This document shows positions 1-7,068 of a DNA stretch of 32,604 nucleotides, piece by piece. The translations under genes were made by a program, and so were the position numbers. How positions within the stretch are numbered: position 1 is the stretch's first letter; each line of letters opens with the position of its first letter. Where the stretch lies: positions 1 to 32,604 of the forward strand of contig CAVIGM010000011.1 in NCBI GenBank assembly GCA_963642455.1, given 5' to 3'. Origin of the DNA: Crickella sp963642455 (GTDB lineage Bacteria > Bacillota > Clostridia > Peptostreptococcales > Anaerovoracaceae). A model generated the notes under the pieces. It was given only the letters and a program-made list of their open reading frames with translations. It searched no databases and was not told where the DNA came from.

Positions 1-27
1 TTCTAATGCTTCTAACGCTTTTAACGC
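1..27. repeat. three tandem 9-base units at the 3' end of the alkyltransferase-like gene
   Basis: The plus strand reads ttctaatgc, ttctaacgc, ttttaacgc in a row. The repeat covers the stop codon (21-23) of the minus-strand gene, so gain or loss of a unit would leave the protein end unchanged. A different minus-strand frame through the repeat reads as an Ala-Leu-Glu/Lys pattern. The window edge cuts the region, so further units may lie outside. Confidence 0.6.
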
Positions 28-347
28 TTCCACTGATATTTATCAAGGTCAACGCGGAAGTTGATGACTTCGATGCCGTCCTCTTCGAGAAGGGCGCGTT
101 GTGCAAATTTCCCGCCGAAGCCGAAATTTCTTGCAAGCATACCATTGGAATTAACTATGCGGAAGCAAGGCGTGTGATCAGGATCTGGGTTGACATGCAG
201 CGCGTTTCCAACGGCTCTTGCGGCGCCGGGGTAGCCGGCTATCTCGGCGATTTGGCCGTAGGTTGCAACATGTCCTTCTGGAATTTGCCTCACTGCGGCA
301 TACACATCCTCGGCAAATGAACTTTTGTTTCCTAAGAGGCTCGACAT
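21..347 (-). CDS. MGMT-family / alkyltransferase-like DNA-binding protein (108 aa)
   Basis: This is a short protein covering only the C-terminal DNA-binding domain of O6-alkylguanine-DNA alkyltransferases, the size of stand-alone alkyltransferase-like (ATL) proteins. Visible landmarks are GHVATYGQIAEIAG (residues 25-38), the helix with the expected Arg (ARAVGNAL, 43-50) and the active-site region TPCFRIVNSNG (59-69). Functional MGMT has PCHR and ATL proteins have PWHR. Here Cys61 is kept but the following His is Phe62, which should weaken Cys activation. It may recognise alkylated guanine without efficient transfer, or transfer poorly. The start has a good ribosome binding site (aaggaag, about 6 bases before the ATG). 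It lies downstream of mltG on the same strand, behind a hairpin. The family is clear; the activity is inferred. Confidence 0.85.
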   Translation of the reverse strand: MSSLLGNKSSFAEDVYAAVRQIPEGHVATYGQIAEIAGYPGAARAVGNALHVNPDPDHTPCFRIVNSNGMLARNFGFGGKFAQRALLEEDGIEVINFRVDLDKYQWKR

Positions 348-371
348 ATATTTCTTCCTTTCTTATAAATT

Positions 372-405
372 AAGGCTCACCCATTAACGATTCTGGATGA
401 GCCTT
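372..405 (-). terminator. probable rho-independent terminator after mltG
   Basis: The arms aaggctcaccc (372-382) and ggatgagcctt (395-405) pair with one mismatch around a 12-base loop. On the minus strand the hairpin is followed by ttaattt, a modest U tract. It lies between the mltG stop and the downstream alkyltransferase-like gene, so it should end or attenuate mltG transcripts. Confidence 0.65.
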
Positions 406-415
406 GTTTGTTGTA

Positions 416-1477
416 TTATGCTTCGTCTGGCCAAGGATTCTCGGCGGCGGCTTTGTTGTGTTCTTCAACCGTCTTCGAGAAAATCACGGTTCCGTCAGGG
501 CAGCCATAGAAGAAGAGATAATCGGTCTCTTTGTAATTCAGGACGGCGTCCATTCTTGAACCAAGCATTGAGCAGATTGGGCTTGGTGGAAGGCCAGCAT
601 GCTTACGTGTGTTGTAAGGCGAATCGTTGTTAAGCTGGCTTTGCTTAAGGTTGACCTTGTCCTCCTGATAAATATAGTTGACTGTTACATCGGAGCCGAG
701 CGACATGCCGGAATTGAGTCTGTTGATGAAGACGCCTGCAACCGTAGGGAGTTCATCCTCAAGGCTGCCACCCTCTTTTGTAACTATAGAAGTCAAGGTC
801 AGGAACTCGTGAACCGTAAAGCCCGACTTGTTGATGGCCTTCTTGCGGGATGTAAGCTCCTTGTCCATTCTGTCGAGGAACATGGTCGTTGCCTCTTCGA
901 TGCTCTCGTCCGTGTTGGTGATAAAATACGTGTCCGCATAGAAGTAGCCCTCGAGTGGATAGAGAATGTCCGAATCGAGAATCTCGTCTGTGAGGAACCA
1001 ATACTTGTCGATAAGCTCCTTGAGGTACGACTCATCAGCCCATTTTGCGAGGAACTCGTCAGCTGTATATGGAAGCTGCTCGGCCATCTTGTCCGCAATC
1101 TGGCTCAGCCTGTCTCCCGCGATAATATTGACGCTCGCCTTCGAGATGTAGTCGAAATCGCCCGTGTTAATCGCCTGCATGATTTTCTTCAAAGACATGC
1201 TCTTGTTGAAAACATAGGTGTTAGCCTGGAGCGAATCGTAGTTGTGAAGCTTGATGTGGATCTTCGCAAAAGTCTTGTTCTTGACAAGCCCCGCATCATC
1301 GAGTGTTTCGATGATCGCCGAAGCCCCTGTTCCGTTAGGGATGTTAACAATGACTTCCTTTGTGTTGGTAGAGTCAACCGGTCCGAGGCCGATTGTATAT
1401 ACGGCAATTCCGCCGACGATGACAAGTGCAACAGCAAGTATGATTACTATTAGCTTCTTGCGCTTAATTTTCTTCAT
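416..1477 (-). CDS. mltG: endolytic murein transglycosylase MltG (353 aa)
   Basis: MltG is a membrane-anchored lytic transglycosylase that cuts nascent peptidoglycan strands and limits glycan length. A single N-terminal membrane segment (about residues 9-30) follows a basic KKIKRKK start. The YceG-like domain has YPLEGYFYADTY (173-184), the catalytic-glutamate region SIVTKEGG (230-237), FINRL (250-254) and SPYNTRKHAGLPPSPI (286-301). The usual IVEKE-type motif reads IVTKE, so the first Glu position is Thr while Glu235 is kept. The length is normal. The start has a strong GGAGGG ribosome binding site 5-6 bases upstream. A minus-strand TATAAT (1512-1507) is a likely -10 box, in a 74-base region shared with the divergent GTPase-nuclease gene. 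Confidence 0.93.
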   Translation of the reverse strand: MKKIKRKKLIVIILAVALVIVGGIAVYTIGLGPVDSTNTKEVIVNIPNGTGASAIIETLDDAGLVKNKTFAKIHIKLHNYDSLQANTYVFNKSMSLKKIMQAINTGDFDYISKASVNIIAGDRLSQIADKMAEQLPYTADEFLAKWADESYLKELIDKYWFLTDEILDSDILYPLEGYFYADTYFITNTDESIEEATTMFLDRMDKELTSRKKAINKSGFTVHEFLTLTSIVTKEGGSLEDELPTVAGVFINRLNSGMSLGSDVTVNYIYQEDKVNLKQSQLNNDSPYNTRKHAGLPPSPICSMLGSRMDAVLNYKETDYLFFYGCPDGTVIFSKTVEEHNKAAAENPWPDEA

Positions 1478-1506
1478 AAAGAACCCTCCTTTTTTATAAC
1501 TATATC

Positions 1507-1545
1507 ATTATAACTTATGCGTCAAGAGATGATTTAGTGTATAAT
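1507..1545. promoter_or_regulatory. divergent promoter region: mltG (minus) and GTPase-nuclease (plus)
   Basis: On the minus strand TATAAT (1512-1507) lies about 30 bases before the mltG ATG, leaving room for its leader and ribosome binding site. On the plus strand TATAAT (1540-1545) is followed by exactly six bases and then the ATG at 1552. Transcription starting about 7 bases after the -10 box would begin on or next to that ATG, giving a leaderless mRNA. No good -35 box is visible for either direction. Confidence 0.45.
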
Positions 1546-1551
1546 TCGAAT

Positions 1552-3672
1552 ATGATGGGAAAAAATGGCAAAAAAAATCTCGTATTAGGAATTCTGGCGC
1601 ATGTAGACGCGGGGAAAACGACGCTTAGCGAGGCGTTGCTCTTTTCGTGTGGCGCAATCAAGAAGCTCGGGCGAGTTGACCACAGGGATTCGTTCCTCGA
1701 TACGGATGTGCAGGAGAGGGAGCGAGGGATTACCATATTCGCAAAACAGGCCCTCTTCGAGACAGGTGCTGCCAATTGGACTTTGCTGGATACTCCGGGG
1801 CATGTGGATTTCTCGGCTGAGATGGAGAGAACCCTGCGGGTTCTCGACCTATCTATTTCAATCGTGGACGCCCGAACGGGCGTCTCCGACCATAGCCTTG
1901 CCCTTTGGGAACTGCAAGAGGAGTATAAGCTCCCGGGGATAGTCTGGATTAACAAAATGGACCTTCAAGCAGCTGATTACGAAGCGCTGTACAAGAATAT
2001 TCGAGCAAGCTTCGGCGACTGCTGTATAGATATGAATTTGAGCGAGGATGTCTTGTATGAAGAGATAGCTATGCAAGACGAGAAACTGCTTGCGGAGCTA
2101 CTTGATACAGGAAAGATCTGCCGCGAGAGCATAGCCCTTGCAATCAAGGAGCGCAAGCTCGTGCCTTGCTTCTTCGGCTCGGCTCTTAAGCTGCAGGGCA
2201 TAGAACAGCTGGTTGATATGCTTGACCTNNNNNNNNNNNNNNNNNNNNNNNNNNNNNNNNNNNNNNNNNNNNNNNNNNNNNNNNNNNNNNNNNNNNNNNN
2301 NNNNNNNNNNNNNNNNNNNNNNNNNNNNNNNNNNNNNNNNNNNNNNNNNNNNNNNNGCGGCGGCGCTTTTGGAGCCATAGTATATAAGATTTCAAGAGAC
2401 GAGAAAGGCAACCGGCTTTCTCATATGAAGATAACGAGCGGCACCCTTAAGCCGAAGGACGTAATACTGACAGGCGAGGACGCGGAGAAAGTTAATCAGA
2501 TTCGCATACTCAACGGAGGCAGGGCGCAGAATATTGACGAAGCTGTACCGGGAATGGTGGTAGCGGTCACGGGCCTTGAGAATACCTACGCGGGACAGAG
2601 CCTTGGCATCGAGCCTGCAGGCAGAATAAGCGCACTTGAAATAGGAAGGCTATGCAAGCTGAGCTATCCTGCGGGTACAAATGAATTCAAATTCATAAGG
2701 CAACTTGCCGAGCTTGAAGAGGAGCTTCCAGAGCTGCAACTCTATGTCGAGAACAGCGAATATGAGGCAAGTGCCGAGGGCAGGCAAAATGGCAAACTCG
2801 TGTTGCTGCGAATTATGGGCAGCGTGCAGAACGAAGTTATTCTGAATATTCTAAGGAATAGATTTGATGTCGAGGCGACAATCGAAGATTATGTTCCGAT
2901 AGAAATTGAGATACCCGATGAAGAGGAAGAACTCGAGCAGGTCGACGAAAGGCCCGACCTTAACGCTCGCTGGCTTTCCTCGGGAAATGCCGGAGGACCG
3001 GGCGCGGGCGACGATGAGGAGCTGCGCAAGATTTTTGAGAGAACCTACGGAAGGCAGCCTAAGAAATTGTATAAGGCGGCTGAGGTGCTCGAAACGACCA
3101 AGACCAAGAAGGCGGAGCCGACGACCGAATATTTGCTGGTTGACGGGTATAATATAATATATGCTTGGGAAGATTTGAAGGAGCTTGCGAAGCTGAATAT
3201 CGGCTCGGCAAGGGACGCGCTTATCGACATGCTGTGCAATTATCGCTCGTGGGTCAGCTCGGAAATCGTTCTGGTCTTTGATGCGTATAAGATAAAAGGA
3301 GGGCACAGGCGAACCGAGAGGCATGGCAATATTTATGTTGTCTATACCGAGGAGGCCGAGTCGGCTGATACGTATATCGAGAAGCTATCCTATGGCATGA
3401 AGAAGAAATATCGCGTCAAGGTTGCGACTTCGGATTATGCGGAGCAGATAATCGCGCTCGGAAATAACGCTCAGCCTATCTGGGCGTCGGATTTTAGAAA
3501 AGAAATCGACAGGGTAAATCAAGAGATAAGCGAGTGGATTCGAAGGCACAATATCAAGTCGGAGCTTGAGAGCAAGAATCGAATTGAGATCGACGCCGCG
3601 GAGGGCAAAATGTCGGATGATGCGGCAAGCGAGCCCGCGGACGAGACGGCCAGCGAAACCGCAGAGAAGTAA
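1552..3672 (+). CDS. EF-G/TetM-like translational GTPase fused to a Rae1/YacP-type NYN ribonuclease
   Basis: Numbering is from the ATG at 1552 (706 aa); a GTG at 1537 and an ATG at 1555 are alternatives. Domain I is an intact translation-factor GTPase: AHVDAGKTT (16-24), RERGIT switch I (56-61), DTPGH (80-84), NKMD (134-137), SAL (210-212). Residues 226-269 are lost in the N run. Domain II follows (about 270-355), then domain III (about 376-447, with VLLRIMGSVQNEVI). The stretch 448-525 is only an acidic/Gly-rich linker containing EELRKIFERTYGR, far too short for EF-G domains IV and V (about 200 residues). Residues 527-660 match Rae1/YacP, a ribosome-dependent A-site mRNA endonuclease in Bacillus: LLVDGYN (Asp531, Asn534), LVFDAYKIKGG (Asp577), EEAESADTYIEKL, VATSDYAEQ (Asp628). 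An Ala/Glu-rich tail ends it. The genes for PFOR follow after 79 bases. Family calls are strong; the joint function is inferred. Confidence 0.9.
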   Translation: MMGKNGKKNLVLGILAHVDAGKTTLSEALLFSCGAIKKLGRVDHRDSFLDTDVQERERGITIFAKQALFETGAANWTLLDTPGHVDFSAEMERTLRVLDLSISIVDARTGVSDHSLALWELQEEYKLPGIVWINKMDLQAADYEALYKNIRASFGDCCIDMNLSEDVLYEEIAMQDEKLLAELLDTGKICRESIALAIKERKLVPCFFGSALKLQGIEQLVDMLDXXXXXXXXXXXXXXXXXXXXXXXXXXXXXXXXXXXXXXXXXXXXGGAFGAIVYKISRDEKGNRLSHMKITSGTLKPKDVILTGEDAEKVNQIRILNGGRAQNIDEAVPGMVVAVTGLENTYAGQSLGIEPAGRISALEIGRLCKLSYPAGTNEFKFIRQLAELEEELPELQLYVENSEYEASAEGRQNGKLVLLRIMGSVQNEVILNILRNRFDVEATIEDYVPIEIEIPDEEEELEQVDERPDLNARWLSSGNAGGPGAGDDEELRKIFERTYGRQPKKLYKAAEVLETTKTKKAEPTTEYLLVDGYNIIYAWEDLKELAKLNIGSARDALIDMLCNYRSWVSSEIVLVFDAYKIKGGHRRTERHGNIYVVYTEEAESADTYIEKLSYGMKKKYRVKVATSDYAEQIIALGNNAQPIWASDFRKEIDRVNQEISEWIRRHNIKSELESKNRIEIDAAEGKMSDDAASEPADETASETAEK
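2229..2356. other. N run (128 bases) inside the GTPase-nuclease gene
   Basis: It hides the junction between GTPase domain I and domain II. The reading frame is the same on both sides, so the stated gap length appears correct modulo three. Confidence 0.95.
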
Positions 3673-3730
3673 AGCGGCGGCGAGCGAAACCGCGCACGAG
3701 GCCGCACGAGAGACGGACAAGAAATTTTAA
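3671..3730 (+). other. tail-like open frame just past the GTPase-nuclease stop, +1 frame
   Basis: The +1 frame from the stop codon reads KAAASETAHEAARETDKKF and then stops. Its composition and the SETA motif match the annotated tail (ETASETAEK). It looks like a former continuation of the low-complexity tail, cut off by a one-base indel or reachable only by frameshifting. No slippery sequence is evident. Confidence 0.35.
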
Positions 3731-3751
3731 TAGAGAAGAGAGAATAGACAA

Positions 3752-4324
3752 ATGGCAAGAACAATTGAAATCAGATGGCACGGAAGAGGGGGACAGGGCG
3801 CAAAGACAGCGGCGCTTCTGCTTGCAGAGGTAGCTTTCCAGACTGGCAAATTCGTACAGGGTTTTCCTGAATATGGCCCTGAGCGAATGGGCGCACCTAT
3901 CACCGCATACGACAGAATCAGCGATAAGGAAATCCGAACGCATTCGAATATTTACGAGCCAGATTATGTGGTAGTAGTCGACGAAACACTGCTCAAGGAT
4001 ATTGACGTGGCGGCAGGCCTCAAAGAGGACGGCGCAATTCTTGTAAATTCAAGCAGGCCCGCAGCCGAGGTTGCCGCGATGATAAGAAATTATAACGGCC
4101 GCGTTCATGTCATAGATGCGGGAAGGATTTCCCTCGAAACTCTTGGCAAGAACATACCGAATACGCCACTTCTTGCAGCAATCATCAAGATTGCGGATAT
4201 AATGGACGAGGAGCTTTTCATGAGCAAGATGAGAGCTTCTTTCGAGCACAAATTTGCAAGCAAGCCTGAGGTAATCGATGGCAATATGAAGGCGCTTGAA
4301 ATGGCTCTCAAGGAGGTGCAGTAA
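3752..4324 (+). CDS. porC: pyruvate:ferredoxin oxidoreductase, gamma subunit (190 aa)
   Basis: This is the gamma subunit of the four-subunit 2-oxoacid:ferredoxin oxidoreductase, which converts pyruvate, CoA and oxidised ferredoxin to acetyl-CoA, CO2 and reduced ferredoxin. It is the Rossmann-like domain that helps bind CoA. The N-terminal signature RWHGRGGQGAKTAA (residues 8-21) and FVQGFPEYGPERMGAPI are diagnostic. It is first in a tight porC-D-A-B operon. The porD start overlaps its stop by one base (taATG). A different 2-oxoacid (for example 2-oxoisovalerate) cannot be excluded from sequence, but pyruvate is the usual substrate for this gene order in fermentative Clostridia. Confidence 0.93.
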   Translation: MARTIEIRWHGRGGQGAKTAALLLAEVAFQTGKFVQGFPEYGPERMGAPITAYDRISDKEIRTHSNIYEPDYVVVVDETLLKDIDVAAGLKEDGAILVNSSRPAAEVAAMIRNYNGRVHVIDAGRISLETLGKNIPNTPLLAAIIKIADIMDEELFMSKMRASFEHKFASKPEVIDGNMKALEMALKEVQ

Positions 4325-4638
4325 TGAAAATGGATACAAGCAAATATGGCGTTGATGTTAAGTGGCAGGATTTAACAGAGGGCTTTATAATAAGCGGCGG
4401 CGGAACTTCCGCGGACTTCAAGACGGGCGAGTGGGCTTCGGTCCAACCTACTTTTGTAGAAGATAAATGCACGCACTGCCTGCTCTGCGTTCCTGTTTGC
4501 CCTGACAGCTGCATACCTGTCAAAGACAAGAAAAGGCTCGCTTTTGACCTCGACCATTGCAAGGGTTGCGGCATCTGCGTTAAGGCGTGCCCATTCGGCG
4601 CAATCGAAATGGATGGAATTACAAAAGAAGGAAAATAG
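4324..4638 (+). CDS. porD: pyruvate:ferredoxin oxidoreductase, delta (ferredoxin-like) subunit (104 aa)
   Basis: This is the two-cluster ferredoxin subunit that carries electrons from the catalytic beta subunit to free ferredoxin. Two full CxxCxxCxxxC motifs bind [4Fe-4S] clusters: Cys49, 52, 55, 59 and Cys79, 82, 85, 89. Cys63 is extra. The N-terminal stretch with SGGGTSADFKTGEW is typical of stand-alone PorD. The start overlaps the porC stop by one base, which implies translational coupling. porA begins 12 bases after its stop. Confidence 0.95.
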   Translation: MKMDTSKYGVDVKWQDLTEGFIISGGGTSADFKTGEWASVQPTFVEDKCTHCLLCVPVCPDSCIPVKDKKRLAFDLDHCKGCGICVKACPFGAIEMDGITKEGK

Positions 4639-4650
4639 GAGGCATATATA

Positions 4651-5895
4651 ATGGCAACAAGATTAAGCTTATCGGGAAACGAGGCCGTAGCATATGCTCT
4701 GAGGCAGATAAATCCAGACGTTTTCCCTGCTTTTCCAATAACACCGTCAACCGAAATCCCACAGTATTTCGCAAGCTATGTTGCTGACGGACTTGTAGAT
4801 ACAGAATTTATCACAGTTGAATCCGAGCACAGCTCGATGTCCGCGACTATTGCCGCTGAGGCAGCAGGCGCAAGATCCGTTACCGCAACTTCATCGGCGG
4901 GGCTTGCTTTTATGTGGGAGGTACTTCCGATAGCCGCAGCTGACAGACTGCCGGTGGCGTTGACGCTTGTGACAAGAGCGCTTTCCGCACCGATAAATAT
5001 TAACGGCGACCACTCAGATTCGATGGGCGCAAGGGATGCGGGCTGGATTCAGCTCTATGCCGAGAACAATCAGGAGGCCTACGACAACATGGTTATGGCA
5101 TACAGAATTGCCGAGCACAAAGACGTAAGGCTGCCTATTATGATCTGTCAGGACGGCTTCATCACAAGCCATGCCGTGCAGAATATCGAGCTCCTTTCGG
5201 ATGAAGAGGTCAGAAAATTCGTAGGCGAATACGAGCCAGAGCACTATCTTCTCAACAAAGACGAGGTGGTCTCGGTCGGCAATTATTCGACATCGAGCTA
5301 CTATATTGAAGCGAGAAGGGCGCAGGCAGAGGCTCTTTGCAATGTCTCAAAAGTAGCACGGGGGATTTGCAAGGAATTCGGGGATTTGACAGGTCGCTAT
5401 TATGACCTGATTGAGGAATACCGCATGGAGGATGCCGAAAGGGCAATCGTAATAATCGGCTCGGCTGCAGGAACCGCCAAAGACGCGGTGGATGAGCTCC
5501 GAGATGCTGGCGAGAAAGTCGGACTCGTGAAGATAAGATTTTTCCGTCCTTTTCCAGGAGAAGAAATCGCTGCGGCTCTTAGCAATGTAAAAGCTCTTGC
5601 CATCATGGATAGAAGCGAGGGCTTCAATGGCAACGGCGGGCCTCTCGGCGCGGAGACAATGGCGGCACTCTTCAGGGCAGGCTCAAAGGCAAAAGCCGTG
5701 GATTATATTTACGGCCTTGGCGGAAGAGATGTTACAACAAAGGACATTAAGAAGGTCTATGCTGATCTCGCGGAAATCGTCGCTGAAGACGAGGCTGGCG
5801 AGCAGACCGACGGAAAGGCTGGCGAGCAGACCAATGGAAAGACTGGCGAGTCGCTTGTCGGTCAGACCTACAGATATCTTGGCGTGAGAGAATAG
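4651..5895 (+). CDS. porA: pyruvate:ferredoxin oxidoreductase, alpha subunit (414 aa)
   Basis: The alpha subunit forms part of the thiamine-diphosphate site together with beta. The family hallmarks are FPITPSTEIPQ near residues 25-35, ESEHSSMSATIAAEAAGARSVTATSSAGL (about 52-80) and ININGDHSDSMGARDAGWIQLYAENNQEAYD. A second Rossmann-like region contains VIIGSAAGTAKDAVDELR. Just before the conserved end (YRYLGVRE) there is an insertion of three 8-residue repeats, AGEQTDGK, AGEQTNGK and TGESLVGQ (382-405), encoded by near-identical 24-base units. The insertion is not part of the usual fold and probably forms a flexible loop. A GGAGG ribosome binding site lies upstream, and porB starts 9 bases after the stop. 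Confidence 0.95.
   Translation: MATRLSLSGNEAVAYALRQINPDVFPAFPITPSTEIPQYFASYVADGLVDTEFITVESEHSSMSATIAAEAAGARSVTATSSAGLAFMWEVLPIAAADRLPVALTLVTRALSAPININGDHSDSMGARDAGWIQLYAENNQEAYDNMVMAYRIAEHKDVRLPIMICQDGFITSHAVQNIELLSDEEVRKFVGEYEPEHYLLNKDEVVSVGNYSTSSYYIEARRAQAEALCNVSKVARGICKEFGDLTGRYYDLIEEYRMEDAERAIVIIGSAAGTAKDAVDELRDAGEKVGLVKIRFFRPFPGEEIAAALSNVKALAIMDRSEGFNGNGGPLGAETMAALFRAGSKAKAVDYIYGLGGRDVTTKDIKKVYADLAEIVAEDEAGEQTDGKAGEQTNGKTGESLVGQTYRYLGVRE
5794..5865 (+). repeat. 24-base tandem repeat near the 3' end of porA
   Basis: Two near-identical 24-base units (5794-5817 and 5818-5841) and a third diverged unit (5842-5865) encode AGEQTDGK, AGEQTNGK and TGESLVGQ. The length is a multiple of three, so copy changes keep the frame. 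It resembles the other low-complexity expansions in this window. Confidence 0.8.
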
Positions 5896-5904
5896 GAGGC
5901 AGCT

Positions 5905-6834
5905 ATGGGATATGATTTCAAGGAAATAATGAATAGACCCGAGAGACTGGCTCCGGGACACAGAATGTGCGCAGGCTGCGGCGGAACGATTGCAGTTAGA
6001 AATGTGCTTAGAGCTCTTCATGAAGAGGACAAGGCTGTCATCTGCAATGCGACAGGCTGCCTTGAGGTATCTACTTCGATATACCCATATTCCGCGTGGG
6101 AGGATAGCTGGTTCCATTCGGCTTTCGAGAATGCCGGCGCGGGCATGAGCGGAATAAATGCGGCTTATAATGTTCTTAAGAAAAAAGGCAAAGTCGACGA
6201 AACATACAAATTCATCGCCTTCGGTGGAGACGGCGGAACCTACGATATAGGTCTGCAGTCGCTTTCTGGAGCAATGGAAAGAAATCAGGACATGGTCTAC
6301 GTTTGCTATGACAATAATGCTTATATGAATACCGGCATTCAAAGGTCATCCGCGACACCTATCTATGCTGATACTACAACGACACCTGCGGGCACAGTTA
6401 TAAAAGGTAAGCAGCAGAATCGAAAGGATCTCGCGGCTATCATGGCGGCACACAACATTCCTTATGTTGCGCAGACTGCCTTCGTGCAGAATTTCAAGGA
6501 CTTGCATATAAAGGCGGAGAAAGCCATCTATACACCGGGTGCGGCTTTTCTGAATGTACTCGCTCCATGCCCAAGAGGTTGGAGATATGAGGCTTCGGAT
6601 ATTATGAAGGTCAGCAAGCTTGCGGTGGATACTTGCCTGTGGCCGCTCTTTGAGGTAATTGAAGGTGAGTGGCATTTAAGCTATGAACCTAAGGTTAAGC
6701 TGCCGCTTGAGGACTACCTAAGACCGCAGGGCAGATTCAAGCACCTCTTCGAAGAGGGCGGAGATGAGCTCATCGCAAATGCGCAGGCGGAGGTCGATAG
6801 AAGGTGGGAAGCCCTGCTTGCAAGGTGCAAATAG
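5905..6834 (+). CDS. porB: pyruvate:ferredoxin oxidoreductase, beta subunit (309 aa)
   Basis: The beta subunit binds thiamine diphosphate, Mg and one [4Fe-4S] cluster. The cluster ligands are Cys22 and Cys25 (RMCAGCGG), Cys52 (NATGCLE) and Cys222 (LAPCPRGW). The thiamine-diphosphate motif runs from GGDGGTYDIG (107-116) to DNNAYMNTG (136-144). The normal length and complete motif set indicate an active enzyme. It is last in the por operon, and a hairpin terminator begins about 20 bases after the stop. Confidence 0.95.
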   Translation: MGYDFKEIMNRPERLAPGHRMCAGCGGTIAVRNVLRALHEEDKAVICNATGCLEVSTSIYPYSAWEDSWFHSAFENAGAGMSGINAAYNVLKKKGKVDETYKFIAFGGDGGTYDIGLQSLSGAMERNQDMVYVCYDNNAYMNTGIQRSSATPIYADTTTTPAGTVIKGKQQNRKDLAAIMAAHNIPYVAQTAFVQNFKDLHIKAEKAIYTPGAAFLNVLAPCPRGWRYEASDIMKVSKLAVDTCLWPLFEVIEGEWHLSYEPKVKLPLEDYLRPQGRFKHLFEEGGDELIANAQAEVDRRWEALLARCK

Positions 6835-6852
6835 ATGTAAATAGAAAGAGCG

Positions 6853-7068
6853 TTAAAGAGCGAGCCTGAAGGCGCGCTCTTTCTTCGTTCGGTAATCAGT
6901 CACAAGCATTCCGCCTTTAATTATAAAATTATCTCTATAATCTGAGAGAGATACTCTTTCTAAGAAGCGCTCCATCATATAAATTCGCATTAACGCTCTA
7001 GCATCTGCCTTGTTCTTCTGGGCAACACTTTTGATGCGGCCTTTTACCTGCTCTGGCGTAAGCGACAT
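6853..7068 (-). pseudogene. truncated AbiEii-type toxin (71 aa, N-terminal fragment)
   Basis: Residues 1-54 match the start of AbiEii/AbiGii nucleotidyltransferase toxins (MSLTPEQVKGRIKSVAQ, ERFLERVS, NFIIKGGMLV). A full toxin is about 250-300 residues. The catalytic segment after GGMLV (the G-S and D-x-D nucleotidyltransferase residues) is absent. The last 17 residues are unrelated and come from the por terminator region. The start overlaps the antitoxin stop by one base (TAATG), the normal arrangement in abiE pairs. The fragment cannot be an active transferase. Whether it is translated to a stable peptide is unknown. Confidence 0.8.
6855..6882 (+). terminator. rho-independent terminator of the por operon
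   Basis: The arms aaagagcg (6855-6862) and cgctcttt (6875-6882), with an inner gcc/ggc pairing, form a stable hairpin followed by cttcgtt. Its bases also encode the last residues of the truncated AbiEii frame on the other strand, so the deletion that removed the toxin ended right beside this terminator. Confidence 0.75.

Noticed and set aside
599..1453. Long open frame (284 codons) on the plus strand opposite mltG
   Set aside because: No family features; it mirrors mltG codons on the other strand, where all MltG motifs are found.
1552..3672. Tetracycline resistance gene (TetM/TetO type)
   Set aside because: The GTPase part resembles TetM, but domain IV, whose loops displace tetracycline, is missing and a nuclease domain follows.
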